DNA from: Nitrosovibrio sp. Nv6
GTDB taxonomy: Bacteria; Pseudomonadota; Gammaproteobacteria; Burkholderiales; Nitrosomonadaceae
Direction: 5' to 3'
Length of the DNA: 64,000 nucleotides
Assembly: GCF_900110495.1 (NCBI RefSeq)
Contig: NZ_FODX01000003.1
Span: forward strand, 208,498-272,497
The notes below the pieces were generated by a model. That model was not told where the DNA came from and made no database searches. It worked only from the letters and a program-made list of their open reading frames with translations. Positions within the stretch are counted from its first letter, which is position 1. The number at the start of each line of letters is the position of its first letter. This document shows, in pieces, positions 9,333-20,616 of the stretch. A program made the translations under genes and the position numbers.

Positions 9333-9529
9333 GCTTGCCCTCCTCCTCTATGAAAATACAGCAAATTGCCGCGATTGGAATGATATTCCAGTCGGCAGGA
9401 GATTCAGTACGCTAACACACGTATTATCGCTGGCCACGACGCCAAAAACGTGAATCCACAGCGTGTTTTTGATCCGTGGAGGCTCGTAATACGATAAGCG
9501 CAACCTCGCGCAGTAACCCCTTACCTGAT

Positions 9530-10765
9530 TCATCCCATGCCTGAGTCACCCCATACATTGGGTGTGTTCACATGCTCCGGACGAAACCCAATCCCGATCA
9601 GCCTGGCGGGAATCCATCGCAGGAAGGGAAAGCGAGCGAGGAGACAGAGAAAAAAGGGGGGCGAGAGAGGATCATTCCCATGCAGCACCCGGCCGATGAC
9701 CCGATTCTGAAGAAGGCGCTGCAACCGTTGCGTCATCTGTGTCGGCCATTCGCGACGCAACTGAACTCGATCGAGGTCCTTGATCGTCATCCGGTTTTCG
9801 CGCAACGGGGCAGCGAGCAAATTCGACGCGGCGATTGCATCCTGAATCGCGAGGTTGATTCCGACACCGCCGACGGGCGACATTACATGCGCTGCGTCAC
9901 CTATACAGAGAACACCAGATCGATACCACCGGCGCAACCTGTCAACCTGAACAGTAAGCAATTTGATTGCCTCCCAATCTTGCAATTCGCCAACACGGTC
10001 GGCTGTGAAGGGGACCAATTCCGCAATGCTATTGCGCAATGATGGCAAGCCCCGCCCCTGAATTTGAGCGTGCGACCCTTTCGGAATTACGAAACCGCAC
10101 TGCCAGTAGGCGCCCCGGTTCAGCATGATGAAAATTCTGCCTGTGTCGAAACGTCCGACGGGGTCTTCCGGATCATGCGGGCATCGCGATAGCCGGAACC
10201 ATAATACATCCATCGGCGCGCCGAATTCCGTTCCCGGCAAGCCCGCGTGCGCACGCACGGTGGAGTGGCGGCCATCTGCCCCCACGGTCAGATTCGCACG
10301 CACGGTTAGCGGGCCCTTCGGCGTTGCCGCCTGTAGCCCAACGATGTGTCCAGTTTCTTCGATAAGGCCGGTCACTTCAGCATTCATCCGCAATCTGAAC
10401 GTTGGATAATGGGCTGCACGATTAGCCAGGAAATTCAGGAAATCCCACTGCGGCATGAAAATGATAAACGGATAAAGCGTTTTCAGATAAGTAAAGTCAG
10501 CGATGGTAAGCGCCAGATCGCCGAACTGTCCGGTGATCCGCCATGCTTTTTGGTGTGGCAATTTCAGTAGCGGTTCGAGTAACCCCAGTTCATGCATGAC
10601 TTCCAGTGTGGAAGGATGAATCGTGTCCCCACGAAAATCGCGCAAAAAATCCGCATGCTTTTCCAGAACCAGCACCTCGACACCAGCGCGGGCCAACAGC
10701 AAGCCCAGCATCATGCCCGCAGGACCTCCTCCAGCGATGCAGCACTGCACTGATATCGTGTCCAT
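9530..10765 (-). CDS. FAD-dependent monooxygenase, PHBH/UbiH-like
   Basis: 411 residues from ATG 10765; the frame extends to 10831, but the FAD fold begins right after this ATG (MDTISVQCCIAGGGPAGMM). Motifs: GxGxxG-like GGGPAGMMLGLLLARAG (residues about 10-26), the ribose-binding LEKHADFLRDFRGD, the DG motif VGADGRHSTVRAHAG, and the GD motif CIGDAAHVMSPVGGVGINLAIQDA. These define group A flavin monooxygenases, which hydroxylate aromatic substrates using NAD(P)H. The substrate is unknown; it is not close to UbiH/UbiI as far as I can tell. Divergent from the FGE-domain gene with 190 bp between the starts. Confidence 0.88.
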   Translation of the reverse strand: MDTISVQCCIAGGGPAGMMLGLLLARAGVEVLVLEKHADFLRDFRGDTIHPSTLEVMHELGLLEPLLKLPHQKAWRITGQFGDLALTIADFTYLKTLYPFIIFMPQWDFLNFLANRAAHYPTFRLRMNAEVTGLIEETGHIVGLQAATPKGPLTVRANLTVGADGRHSTVRAHAGLPGTEFGAPMDVLWFRLSRCPHDPEDPVGRFDTGRIFIMLNRGAYWQCGFVIPKGSHAQIQGRGLPSLRNSIAELVPFTADRVGELQDWEAIKLLTVQVDRLRRWYRSGVLCIGDAAHVMSPVGGVGINLAIQDAIAASNLLAAPLRENRMTIKDLDRVQLRREWPTQMTQRLQRLLQNRVIGRVLHGNDPLSPPFFLCLLARFPFLRWIPARLIGIGFRPEHVNTPNVWGDSGMG

Positions 10766-10955
10766 TTTTTCTGACGAATGAAGCGAAAACGAGGAACAGG
10801 ACAGGCTACGCTGGAAATTGGAATTTAACAATATAGCGGTATTGTTATGTACCGCAACTCCGGGGGTTTTTCGAGATCGGTGGCTTTTCTATACAATAGT
10901 CTGTAAATTTTGTGTTAAAACAAATCTTTCTCATCCGCTTTTCAGAATGGAATTC

Positions 10956-11915
10956 ATGAAATCAGTTTATCCTCGCTCTCGGTTCGCCTTGATATTTGTA
11001 GTATCTGCAATCTTTTTGACACCTGCCAAAGTAAGTGCATTCGCGGCCAGCTCTGTCGCCGGACGCGCGGACAATGCCTTGAATGCAAAAACGTCTGTCA
11101 GCGAGAATTCCAGCAGCAAATTCGAATCATCTGTGGACGAGGCTTTACTGCTCGCAAATCTGGACGTGTCCGAGAAAACCGGTGAGAACGATGACAAAGA
11201 GAAAAGCAGTGAAACATTCGGAAAGGAAATCGGGATAGCGGACGGCCTGTTTCAGGAAAACGGAACGCAACGGTTAGCCCAATTTGACCAAAAAGATCGG
11301 CAAGAAAATGAAGGGAGCAAAGCCTGCGCCGTTTGTCCGGAAATGGTATCCATTCCCGGTCATAAATTCGCCATCGGCAAATATGCCGTTACCTTCAATG
11401 AGTGGGATGCCTGCGTGGCCGCCGGCGGCTGTGGCGCTTATGTCCCATCGGATAACGGGTGGGGGCGCGGCAACAGACCCGTGGTTAATGTGAGTTGGGA
11501 AGATGCGCAAGCCTACATTCGATGGTTATCGGATAAAACCGGAAAGCACTACCGGCTGCCGACTGAAGAGGAATGGAAAATTGCCGCGCTGGCAGGCTCC
11601 ACCACTGCATATTATTGGGGCAATGATGTCGGACGCAATAATGCCAATTGTGATGGCTGTGGAAGCGAGTGGGACAACAGGAGAACTGCGCCCGTGGGCA
11701 GTTTCAAACCCAATGCATTCGGCCTTTACGATATGATGGGCAATGTATGGCAATGGACCGACACCTGTTGGCAAGGCAATTGCGCGAAGCGCATGTTTTT
11801 TGGCGGCTCCTGGAATCACCGGCCGCAGGACATGCGCACGACGACCCGAAACTGGTTTAATACGAACAAACGCATGCGTTACCTGGGGTTCCGGCTCGCC
11901 AGGACATTACCCTGA
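10956..11915 (+). CDS. Exported FGE-sulfatase (SUMF1/EgtB-like) domain protein
   Basis: 319 residues. ATG 10956 is preferred (GGA 6 nt upstream) over ATG 10947. An N-terminal signal peptide (RFALIFVVSAIFLTPAKVSAFA) precedes a low-complexity acidic/Ser-rich region of about 100 residues. The C-terminal FGE fold covers about residues 125-319: MVSIPGHKFAIGKYAVTFNE, VVNVSWEDAQAYIRWLS, YRLPTEEEWKIAAL, NAFGLYDMMGNVWQWTD, FFGGSWNH and YLGFRLAR, all hallmark motifs. Members include sulfatase-modifying enzymes and many periplasmic proteins without known activity. The several Cys (DACVAAGGCGAY, ANCDGCGS, DTCWQGNC) suggest disulfides. The active-site Cys pair of true FGEs is not obvious, so catalysis is doubtful. 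Confidence 0.82.
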   Translation: MKSVYPRSRFALIFVVSAIFLTPAKVSAFAASSVAGRADNALNAKTSVSENSSSKFESSVDEALLLANLDVSEKTGENDDKEKSSETFGKEIGIADGLFQENGTQRLAQFDQKDRQENEGSKACAVCPEMVSIPGHKFAIGKYAVTFNEWDACVAAGGCGAYVPSDNGWGRGNRPVVNVSWEDAQAYIRWLSDKTGKHYRLPTEEEWKIAALAGSTTAYYWGNDVGRNNANCDGCGSEWDNRRTAPVGSFKPNAFGLYDMMGNVWQWTDTCWQGNCAKRMFFGGSWNHRPQDMRTTTRNWFNTNKRMRYLGFRLARTLP

Positions 11916-11971
11916 AACTATGTACTCACGGGATTTATGATAATTCCTGGGCTTCGCTGTTTTGTGGTTCC

Positions 11972-13234
<1,263 letters not shown>

Positions 13235-13322
13235 TTATTTGTGAACATTCGCGCTCTACTTCTTATTGGATTTTGGCGATAAGGATCTTTTCAAGTCCGG
13301 ATATCATGGCAATATGGCGAAC

Positions 13323-13350
13323 TTGGGAACGAGTTGTATTATTGTATGAT
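13323..13350 (+). promoter_or_regulatory. Candidate sigma70 promoter for ridA-recG
   Basis: TTGGGA (13323-13328), 16-nt spacer, TATGAT (13345-13350). Four of six and five of six bases match the consensus. It lies about 210 nt before the ridA start, giving a long leader. Confidence 0.4.
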
Positions 13351-13359
13351 CGAGCTATG

Positions 13360-13381
13360 CCCGGTGAATTTTTTTCACGGG
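13360..13381 (+). other. Stem-loop in the ridA leader
   Basis: CCC-G-GTGAA (13360-13368) pairs with TTCACGGG (13374-13381) with one bulged G and a T-only loop. It starts 10 nt after the proposed -10 box, so it would form at the very 5' end of the ridA transcript. Its role is unknown. The remaining 13382-13562 shows no gene. Confidence 0.4.
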
Positions 13382-13562
13382 TGCAAGAGGCTGTTGAACC
13401 TGCAGTCCCTTGTTCCTCAAGCGATGGTGATTGAGCATCAGGATTTGGGTTTGCGGTTGAAATGTGCTGAAGTTCCCTTCATCATATCGCAAAGACCGCA
13501 TTCAGGGTTTCAAATTTACGAGTTTTTATGCCGCAATGGTATTTACAACAAAAGGAAATCAG

Positions 13563-13952
13563 ATGAATAAAAAGACGATACAAACTGCCGACGCCCCCCA
13601 GGCAATCGGCACCTATTCGCAGGCGATACGCGTGAGTGGAGGAGATACCGTTTACGTTTCCGGACAGATCGGCCTGGACCCCTCCACGATGGAGATGGCG
13701 GCCGGGATCGAGGAGCAAATCCACAGGGTATTTTTAAACTTGAAGGCGGTTGCAGCGGCAAGCAGTGGAAGCCTCAGCGATATCGTCAAATTGAATGTCT
13801 ATCTGATCGACCTTGCCCATTTCCAGAAAGTAAACGAAATCATGGCTGGCTATATCGATGCGCCCTACCCCGCGCGTGCGGCGATAGGCGTGGCGGCATT
13901 GCCGCGTGGAGCACAGGTGGAGATGGACGCGGTGCTGGTATTGCCGGGGTGA
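13563..13952 (+). CDS. ridA: RidA family reactive intermediate/imine deaminase
   Basis: 129 residues from ATG 13563, with AAGGAAA 4 nt upstream; this gives the usual RidA length and N-terminus ([20 protein letters not shown]). Family motifs: [24 protein letters not shown], and [24 protein letters not shown], including the Arg that binds the carboxylate of 2-aminoacrylate and the C-terminal Glu. It hydrolyses enamine/imine by-products of PLP enzymes in the cytosol. The recG GTG start overlaps its stop (GTGA, 13949-13952), so the two are translationally coupled. This ridA-recG order is common in betaproteobacteria. Confidence 0.94.
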   Translation: MNKKTIQTADAPQAIGTYSQAIRVSGGDTVYVSGQIGLDPSTMEMAAGIEEQIHRVFLNLKAVAAASSGSLSDIVKLNVYLIDLAHFQKVNEIMAGYIDAPYPARAAIGVAALPRGAQVEMDAVLVLPG

Positions 13953-16063
13953 CCGGACGGCTTGCACTTTCACGCGCCATGCCGTCCGCCGCCGTCATTC
14001 GCCCCGCCAGCAAAACAATACAGGAAAAACTCGACAGGCTGGGCATCACCGACGAATTCGATCTGGTGCTGCATTTGCCGCTGCGTTATGAAGATGAAAC
14101 TCATCTCTATCCTATCCGCGATGTGCCTGCAGGCAAGGCAGTTCAGGTCGAGGGCGTCATAACCCATAATGAAGTGATGTATCGGCCGCGGCGCCAACTG
14201 GTATGCCAGGTGGAAGACGGCAGCGGCATACTGTTCATGCGCTTCCTCAATTTTTATGGCAGCCAGGTGAAAGCATATTCGGCCGGTACGCGGGTGCGGC
14301 TGCTGGGGGAAGCGCGCCCGGGTTTTTTTGGCGTTGAAATGGTTCATCCAAAATGCCGTGTCGTGCGTGAACATGAACCGCTGGCCGACGCGCTGACCCC
14401 AATTTACCCGGTCACTGCCGGGCTCTCGTCAGAAACGATGCGCAAGCTGGTTCAGCAAGCGCTGCGGCAGACGCCGGATAGTGGCGATGAGCAAAGCCAT
14501 CTCTCGGAAACGCTGCCTGATGCGGTATTAAGCCGCAATCGCCTCCGAAGTTTCAGGGACAGCATAATATTTCTACATCAGCCACCACCGGATGCGTCGT
14601 CCGCTCTATTGCAGGAACGCACTCATCCTGCCTGGCGCCGGATCAAATTCGACGAATTGCTGGCGCAACAGCTTTCCATGCGTTTGCATTATCGGCAGCG
14701 CCGCAGTGGCGCCGCCCCTGCCCTGATGGCAAAAAACAGGTTGACCAAAGCGCTGCTGGAATCGCTGCCCTTCGAACTCACCAGTGGACAAAAGAATGCT
14801 TTTTCTGAAATCAGCCACGATCTGGCTGCGGCCCATCCAATGCAGCGGTTGTTGCAAGGAGACGTGGGCAGCGGCAAAACTGTTGTTGCCGCATTGGCCG
14901 TGTTACAGGCAATTGAAAATAATTGCCAGGCGGCATTGATGGCGCCGACAGAGATTCTTGCCGAGCAGCATTATCAGAAGCTTTCCACGTGGCTTGGCCC
15001 GTTGTTGGCGCCGCTGGGCGTGACAATCGGCTGGTTATCCGGCAATCAGAAAAAAAAGCAGCGGGAAACCGTACTCGCCGATATTGCCCAGGGGAGCGCC
15101 ATGTTTGCGATCGGTACCCATGCGCTATTTCAGGAGCGGGTGGAATTCGACCGGCTGGGTCTTGTGATCATCGACGAGCAGCACCGCTTTGGGGTGCACC
15201 AGCGATTGGCGTTGAGGGAGAAAGGTGCTGGAACCAATTCAATGCCCCATCAACTGATGATGAGCGCGACACCCATTCCCCGAACGCTTTCGATGAGCTA
15301 CTATGCCGATCTGGATGTGTCGGTAATAGACGGGTTGCCGCCCGGCAGAACCCGTATTGTGACCAAGCTGGTTGAGGATAGCCGCCGCGACGAAGTGACC
15401 GCTCGCGTGCGCGAGGCGTGCCGTGCCGGGAAACAGGCCTACTGGGTCTGTCCGCTGATTGAAGAATCAGAGGCTTTGCAACTCAAAACGGCCTTGGAGA
15501 CTTATGAAATATTGAGCCTGACTTTCCCGGAACTGAAAATCGGCCTGGTGCATGGACGCCTTCCGTCCCAGGAAAAATCGGCAGTCATGGAATCGTTCGT
15601 GCAAGGCGAGATTCAATTGCTCGTGGCGACCACGGTTATCGAAGTGGGCGTGGATGTGCCCAACGCCTCATTGATGGTGATCGAACACGCCGAACGCATG
15701 GGACTGGCACAGCTACATCAGTTGCGAGGCCGGGTGGGGCGAGGCGCAGCGGGCAGCATATGCATATTGCTGTATCAGAAACCCCTCTCGGCAATTGCTC
15801 GAGAGCGGCTCAAAATCATTTTCGAACAAACCGACGGCTTTGAAATCGCGCGGCAGGATTTACGTCTTCGTGGTCCCGGGGAATTCCTGGGCGCCCGTCA
15901 AAGCGGCGTCCCCATGCTGCGCTTTGCCGATCTGGAACAAGATGGGGATTTACTCGATGCGGCCCGTGTCGTTGCTGAGGAAGTGCTGCGCGATTATCCG
16001 GAAGCCGCGAAACGCCACCTTCAGCGGTGGCTGGGAAGAAAAAGTGAATATCTCAGAGTATAA
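13949..16063 (+). CDS. recG: ATP-dependent DNA helicase RecG
   Basis: 704 residues. It regresses stalled replication forks and processes recombination intermediates. Seen in order: the N-terminal wedge/OB domain ([13 protein letters not shown]...VQVEGVI), Walker [10 protein letters not shown] at about residue 306, [12 protein letters not shown], the DEQH box [15 protein letters not shown] near 408, [10 protein letters not shown], and helicase C motifs [27 protein letters not shown] and QLRGRVGRG, ending with the TRG-like [15 protein letters not shown]. The GTG start overlaps the ridA stop by 4 nt; an ATG at 13979 ([12 protein letters not shown]) is the alternative start. Confidence 0.97.
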   Translation: MTGRLALSRAMPSAAVIRPASKTIQEKLDRLGITDEFDLVLHLPLRYEDETHLYPIRDVPAGKAVQVEGVITHNEVMYRPRRQLVCQVEDGSGILFMRFLNFYGSQVKAYSAGTRVRLLGEARPGFFGVEMVHPKCRVVREHEPLADALTPIYPVTAGLSSETMRKLVQQALRQTPDSGDEQSHLSETLPDAVLSRNRLRSFRDSIIFLHQPPPDASSALLQERTHPAWRRIKFDELLAQQLSMRLHYRQRRSGAAPALMAKNRLTKALLESLPFELTSGQKNAFSEISHDLAAAHPMQRLLQGDVGSGKTVVAALAVLQAIENNCQAALMAPTEILAEQHYQKLSTWLGPLLAPLGVTIGWLSGNQKKKQRETVLADIAQGSAMFAIGTHALFQERVEFDRLGLVIIDEQHRFGVHQRLALREKGAGTNSMPHQLMMSATPIPRTLSMSYYADLDVSVIDGLPPGRTRIVTKLVEDSRRDEVTARVREACRAGKQAYWVCPLIEESEALQLKTALETYEILSLTFPELKIGLVHGRLPSQEKSAVMESFVQGEIQLLVATTVIEVGVDVPNASLMVIEHAERMGLAQLHQLRGRVGRGAAGSICILLYQKPLSAIARERLKIIFEQTDGFEIARQDLRLRGPGEFLGARQSGVPMLRFADLEQDGDLLDAARVVAEEVLRDYPEAAKRHLQRWLGRKSEYLRV

Positions 16064-16100
16064 GAACCACCGCCACATCACCCTTGATTTTCACCAATGA

Positions 16101-16886
16101 ATGATTCTACAAACCAGAGATCTGACGCTGCAATATCCCGGCAAGATGTTATGCCGCAACTTGAATTTAGCCGTCAATCCCGGCGAATGCTGGGCCATAC
16201 TTGGCCAGAACGGTTGCGGCAAGACCACTTTGATACACGCATTGGGCGGCTTGCGACAACCGGAGGATGGCGATGAAGCGCGGATAACCGTGGCTGGGAA
16301 ACCACCGCAAGCCTGGCCCCGCCGCGAGCTCGCTCGCAATCTCGGCATCATGCTGCAGGAAGAGCCGGGCGAGTTCTGGGGCAGCGTACATGAATATGTG
16401 TTGTTGGGGCGCCATCCCCATGTCAAAAACATGTTTGGCTGGCAGGCCATTGACCATGAAATTGCTACTCGGGCTATTGAGCGAATGGAATTGACCAGCC
16501 TCGCCCATCGCCCGCTTGCGACACTTTCCGGCGGCGAGCGTCAGCGCGCGCGTATTGCCTTATTGCTTGCGCAGTCGCCACAATGCTATCTGCTCGATGA
16601 GCCGCTACAGCATCTTGATCTGCGCCATCAATTGAGCGCCATGACGCTATTTAGCGAATTGGCCAGGCAAGGCAAGGCGCTTGTAATGGTGCTACACGAG
16701 GTCGGCTGGGCAAGCCGCTTCTGCAATCACGTACTGATGCTGTTCGACAACGGCCGCGTCCTCGCGGGTAGCGTGGACGAAGTACTCAATCGGGACAATC
16801 TCGAAGTGCTTTATCGGTGTAATATGACCGAATTCGGTGCCGGAGTCGCACGCCATTTCGTTCCGGAAACGATGCCACGTGTATAA
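16101..16886 (+). CDS. ABC transporter ATP-binding protein, FecE/BtuD-like, orphan
   Basis: 261 residues, one ABC ATPase domain. Walker A GQNGCGKTT (about residues 35-43), Q-loop MLQEEPGEFWGSVHEYVLLGRHPH, signature LSGGERQRARIALLLAQ, Walker B CYLLDEPLQHLD, H-loop VLHEVGWASRF. The Q-loop to signature region resembles ATPases of siderophore, heme and cobalamin importers (FecE, HmuV, BtuD). No permease or binding protein is adjacent, so its partners must be elsewhere or it is a stand-alone remnant. It begins 37 nt after recG on the same strand and may be co-transcribed. Confidence 0.88.
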   Translation: MILQTRDLTLQYPGKMLCRNLNLAVNPGECWAILGQNGCGKTTLIHALGGLRQPEDGDEARITVAGKPPQAWPRRELARNLGIMLQEEPGEFWGSVHEYVLLGRHPHVKNMFGWQAIDHEIATRAIERMELTSLAHRPLATLSGGERQRARIALLLAQSPQCYLLDEPLQHLDLRHQLSAMTLFSELARQGKALVMVLHEVGWASRFCNHVLMLFDNGRVLAGSVDEVLNRDNLEVLYRCNMTEFGAGVARHFVPETMPRV

Positions 16887-17047
16887 TTCCGAATTCGGCG
16901 GCTGACGCTCATTTCTCAACTTGTTTTTCAGCTCTTTTTTGGAGCCATCTTTTGTCGCCTGATGAGCTGCAGTGCCGTTGTCTCACTTGACTTTCACCTT
17001 GGATGAGTTCGCCCGCCTGGGACTTAACTTATTCACCTAATTTTGTA

Positions 17048-18451
17048 ATGATTCGTAAACTTCTCCACCGCGTCTTCAACCGCAACACGCCTGCTTCTAC
17101 CTCGACACGCTCTTCTTCTGCTGTGCCGCATGTCATCCGGCGTGAACAACATGGCATTACACGCGATCACATCAACTCCTGTGCGCTGAAAGTAACTTCG
17201 ACATTGCAAGAGGCGGGATATTCCGCTTTCGTAGTGGGTGGCGCAGCGCGCGACCTGCTGCTGGGATTGGTTCCAAAAGATTTTGATGTCGCCACGAATG
17301 CCACGCCGGAGGAAGTGCGCGCCATTTTCCGCCGCTCGCGCATTATCGGCCGTCGTTTTCGACTCGTGCACGTGATGTGCGGCGCCGAGACAGTGGAAGT
17401 TTCCACTTTCCGCGGGAGCACGTCCGTCGGCGAGGAGGACGGAATTACGGCGGACACGCATGCTGACGAGCATGGGCGCCTGCTGCGAGACAATATATTC
17501 GGCAGCCAGGAAGAGGACGCCAGGCGACGCGATTTCACTGTCAATGCATTGTTCTTCGATCCAGTCCATGAAGAAATCTGGGATTATCTGAGCGGCTACG
17601 AGGACATCAAGGCACGGCGCTTGCGGGTCATCGGCGACCCGGTGCGGCGGTATCGTGAAGATCCGGTACGGATGCTGCGCGTAGTTCGGCTTGCGGCCAA
17701 GCTCGATATGCAGATCGACCCGGATTCGGCCGCGCCCATTGGCGACCTTGCTCCGCTATTGCGGAACGTACCGCCGTCACGGCTGTTTGATGAAATGCTG
17801 AAACTGCTGTTGTCTGGTCATGCGTTGGCGTGCGTGATCGACTTGCGCAGTCGCGGATTGCATCACGGCTTGCTGCCGATGCTGGACGTTATACTCGAGC
17901 AACCGCTGGGTGAGCGCTTTATAACGCTCGCACTCAAAAATACGGACGAGCGCGTGCGTCAGGAAAAACCTGTATCACCGGGCTTCCTGTTTGCGGCCCT
18001 TTTATGGCATGAGGTGATCGCGGCGTGGAATATCCGCCAAACCGCGGGAGAAAAATTGATTCCCGCTTTGCATCAGGCGATGGACGATGTGCTGGCGGTA
18101 CAAAATGGCAATCTTGCGATCCCGCGCCGGTACGACGCCGTCATGAAGGAAATCTGGGCGATGCAGCCGCGTTTTACCGGGCGGTCCGGACGCAGGCCCT
18201 TCCGTTTGCTGGAACATCCCCGCTTTCGCGCCGCGTATGACTTCATGTTACTGCGTTGTGAAAGCGGCGAAGTAGACGAGGAGCTGGGCAATTGGTGGAA
18301 AGCGTTCCAGCACGCGAGCACCCGGGAACGTGAAGACATGCTGCTCAAGGATGAAACTCAAAAGAAGCGTAGAAGAAGCCGTAGCCGCCGCAAGTCGACC
18401 GCTACCGATAAGGACAGCACCAGCAATGCCGTTACGGACGAACAGGAATAG
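17048..18451 (+). CDS. pcnB: Poly(A) polymerase I
   Basis: 467 residues from ATG 17048 (MIRKLLHRVFNRNTP); an upstream in-frame start at 17003 adds 15 residues without family similarity. It adds poly(A) tails to RNAs and promotes their decay. Nucleotidyltransferase motifs: VVGGAARDLLLG and the two catalytic Asp in KDFDVATNATPEEV, then RNNIFGSQEEDARRRDFTVNAL-type region (seen as RDFTVNALFFDP), and RRYREDPVRMLRVVRLAAKL for ATP binding. The Arg/Lys-rich C-terminal tail (KKRRRSRSRRKS) is typical of PAP I for RNA binding. It heads the pcnB-folK-dgk group. Confidence 0.95.
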   Translation: MIRKLLHRVFNRNTPASTSTRSSSAVPHVIRREQHGITRDHINSCALKVTSTLQEAGYSAFVVGGAARDLLLGLVPKDFDVATNATPEEVRAIFRRSRIIGRRFRLVHVMCGAETVEVSTFRGSTSVGEEDGITADTHADEHGRLLRDNIFGSQEEDARRRDFTVNALFFDPVHEEIWDYLSGYEDIKARRLRVIGDPVRRYREDPVRMLRVVRLAAKLDMQIDPDSAAPIGDLAPLLRNVPPSRLFDEMLKLLLSGHALACVIDLRSRGLHHGLLPMLDVILEQPLGERFITLALKNTDERVRQEKPVSPGFLFAALLWHEVIAAWNIRQTAGEKLIPALHQAMDDVLAVQNGNLAIPRRYDAVMKEIWAMQPRFTGRSGRRPFRLLEHPRFRAAYDFMLLRCESGEVDEELGNWWKAFQHASTREREDMLLKDETQKKRRRSRSRRKSTATDKDSTSNAVTDEQE

Positions 18452-18460
18452 ATCAGTGTC

Positions 18461-18973
18461 ATGAGTCGAACCTCGGACGATCAGATGGTGTCTCAGGCAT
18501 ACATCGGTCTGGGCAGCAATCTGAATGACCCGGTATCCCAGGTAAGGCGCGCGTTTGACGAACTGGCGACTCTCCCTTCAAGCCGTCTGCTGGTGCGCTC
18601 CTCACTCTATCGCAGCGCGCCGCTGGGACGGATCGATCAGCCTGATTTCATTAATGCAGTGGCGCGAATCGAGACCGCTCTCGCGCCATATGACCTGCTC
18701 AGAGCCCTGCTGGATATTGAACATGGTCACGGACGCGTACGTGAGTACGCCAACGCGCCGAGAACCCTGGATCTGGACATACTGACGTATGATGACCTGC
18801 GGTGTAACGCTGACTGCCTGATCCTGCCGCATCCACGCATGCATCAGCGAGCATTTGTATTGCAACCGCTATTGGAAATTGCGCCGGACTTCCGCATACC
18901 CGGGCTGGGCGCTATCGCTGAGTTGCTGGCCGCCTGTGGAGGACAGCAAGTTGAAAGAGAAAAAAATAAGTGA
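18461..18973 (+). CDS. folK: 2-amino-4-hydroxy-6-hydroxymethyldihydropteridine pyrophosphokinase
   Basis: 170 residues. Transfers pyrophosphate from ATP to the pterin in folate synthesis. The HPPK signature is seen in YIGLGSNLNDP (start of the fold), VRSSLYRSAPLG, DFINAVARIET and the metal/ATP site APRTLDLDIL, followed by LPHPRMHQRAFVLQPLLEI. The start is ATG 18461, 9 nt after the pcnB stop; an ATG at 18485 is possible. Its TGA overlaps the GTG of the deoxynucleoside kinase gene (18970-18973). Confidence 0.95.
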   Translation: MSRTSDDQMVSQAYIGLGSNLNDPVSQVRRAFDELATLPSSRLLVRSSLYRSAPLGRIDQPDFINAVARIETALAPYDLLRALLDIEHGHGRVREYANAPRTLDLDILTYDDLRCNADCLILPHPRMHQRAFVLQPLLEIAPDFRIPGLGAIAELLAACGGQQVEREKNK

Positions 18974-19611
18974 AGCTGGAAGAATATCGCTACATCGTGG
19001 TGGAAGGGCCGATAGGCGTAGGCAAAACGAGTCTGGCGCGGCGCATCGCGGATCACCTGGATAGCGAACTCCTGCTCGAAAAGCCCGGCGAAAACCCATT
19101 CCTCGAAAGATTCTACGATGATATCCCGCGCTATGCGCTGCCAACACAATTGTTTTTTCTGTTCCAGCGCGCTGACCAGCTACAGGGCCTGGCACAAATT
19201 GATATGTTCAGCAAAACGACAGTGGCCGACTTCCTGCTCGATAAGGATCCGCTCTTCGCCAGACTCACGCTGAGCGATGCTGAATATGATCTGTACCGGA
19301 AAATTTATCATCACCTGCAGCCCAAAGCGGCGCTACCCGATCTGGTGATTTATTTGCAGGCTTCTCCCGCCACATTGATAGAACGAGTGAAACGGCGCGG
19401 CAACCCCTTGGAGAAAAATATTTCCGGCGAATACCTTTGGCGTCTGGCTGACAGTTACACCCGATTCTTTCATCACTACGAAGACTCACCACTCATGATA
19501 ATCAATAGCGAGAATCTCAATTTTGTTGATAACCAGGAGGACTTTGATCTATTGTTGAGGCAGGTAGAGCAGATGTGCGGTCCGCGGGAATATTTCAATC
19601 GGGGGATCTGA
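18970..19611 (+). CDS. Deoxynucleoside kinase (deoxyadenosine/deoxyguanosine kinase type)
   Basis: 213 residues, GTG start overlapping folK. P-loop EGPIGVGKTSLARRIAD at about residues 12-28, then the nucleoside-binding region ENPFLERFYDD, FFLFQRADQLQ, the TVADFLLDKDPLFA segment (dNK motif), and the lid KRRGNPLEKNISGEYL. It phosphorylates deoxynucleosides for salvage. The folK-dnk-panB-panC order is common in betaproteobacteria, and the overlap suggests coupled translation. Substrate preference cannot be read from sequence alone. Confidence 0.9.
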   Translation: MKLEEYRYIVVEGPIGVGKTSLARRIADHLDSELLLEKPGENPFLERFYDDIPRYALPTQLFFLFQRADQLQGLAQIDMFSKTTVADFLLDKDPLFARLTLSDAEYDLYRKIYHHLQPKAALPDLVIYLQASPATLIERVKRRGNPLEKNISGEYLWRLADSYTRFFHHYEDSPLMIINSENLNFVDNQEDFDLLLRQVEQMCGPREYFNRGI

Positions 19612-19810
19612 TCGCAGCGAGGAATTTTTACGTGGCAGTTTTAACGTATCAGGCAGAACGGATATTAAAAATGATTGAATCGGCTTCGGCAAGGCATGTG
19701 GAAGCGGCATGAGAACGCGCACTGCTATTCATCTCGACAGCGCTGAACCGCGACAATCCAGTCATTCTCAAGCAGCAATTTTTTTGACGCACTAAACCGG
19801 GAGTTCAGCC

Positions 19811-20602
19811 ATGCGCATCACACACGACGCTTTACAAAAAATGCGGGATGATGGGGAGAAAATCGCCATACTCACTTGTTATGATGCAAGTTTTGCGGCG
19901 TTGCTGGAAGATGCGGGCGTCGATATTCTGCTTGTGGGGGATTCACTGGGTAATGTGCTCCAGGGAGAAGAAAGCACCCTTCCCGTTACGCTGGATGACA
20001 TGATCTATCACACCCGTTGCGTGGCCCGGGGTTCGAACAAGGCATTCATCATGGCTGACATGCCTTTCGGTACGTCTCAGGTAAGCCCGGAGGACACCTT
20101 TGAGAATGCTGCCGAGCTAATGGCCGCGGGAGCCAATATGGTCAAACTCGAAGGTGGCTCCGTCATGGCGGAAACGGTTGAATTCCTGACGCGGCGCGGT
20201 ATCCCGGTTTGCGCCCATATCGGTTTAATGCCCCAATCGGTACATCAATTGGGCGGCTATAAAGTGCAAGGCAAGACCGACTACCAAGCCGAACAGCTGT
20301 TGGAAGATGCGGTTTCCCTGGAAAAGGCCGGCGCCGGAATGCTCCTGATGGAAGTCGTCCCGGCCAAGCTCGCTAAACAGGTTACCAAAAAACTTTCTAT
20401 TCCAACTATCGGTATCGGCGCCGGTATGGATTGCTCGGGGCAAGTGCTGGTGCTTTATGACATGCTGGGCATTTATTCGGGCAAAAAGGCCAGATTCATG
20501 AAGAATTTCATGGCTGGCACGGGCAGCATCCATGAGGCGGTGGAAAATTATGTCAAGGCGGTCAAAGCCGAAAAATTTCCAGGCCCGGAGCATGCATTCT
20601 AA
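19811..20602 (+). CDS. panB: 3-methyl-2-oxobutanoate hydroxymethyltransferase
   Basis: 263 residues. First step of pantothenate synthesis: ketopantoate from 2-oxoisovalerate and methylene-tetrahydrofolate. Motifs: [30 protein letters not shown] (metal-binding Asp), [42 protein letters not shown], and the catalytic Glu region [11 protein letters not shown], then [27 protein letters not shown] precedes the ATG. Followed after 14 nt by panC. Confidence 0.97.
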   Translation: MRITHDALQKMRDDGEKIAILTCYDASFAALLEDAGVDILLVGDSLGNVLQGEESTLPVTLDDMIYHTRCVARGSNKAFIMADMPFGTSQVSPEDTFENAAELMAAGANMVKLEGGSVMAETVEFLTRRGIPVCAHIGLMPQSVHQLGGYKVQGKTDYQAEQLLEDAVSLEKAGAGMLLMEVVPAKLAKQVTKKLSIPTIGIGAGMDCSGQVLVLYDMLGIYSGKKARFMKNFMAGTGSIHEAVENYVKAVKAEKFPGPEHAF

Positions 20603-20616
20603 CCGGCTGATTAAGT

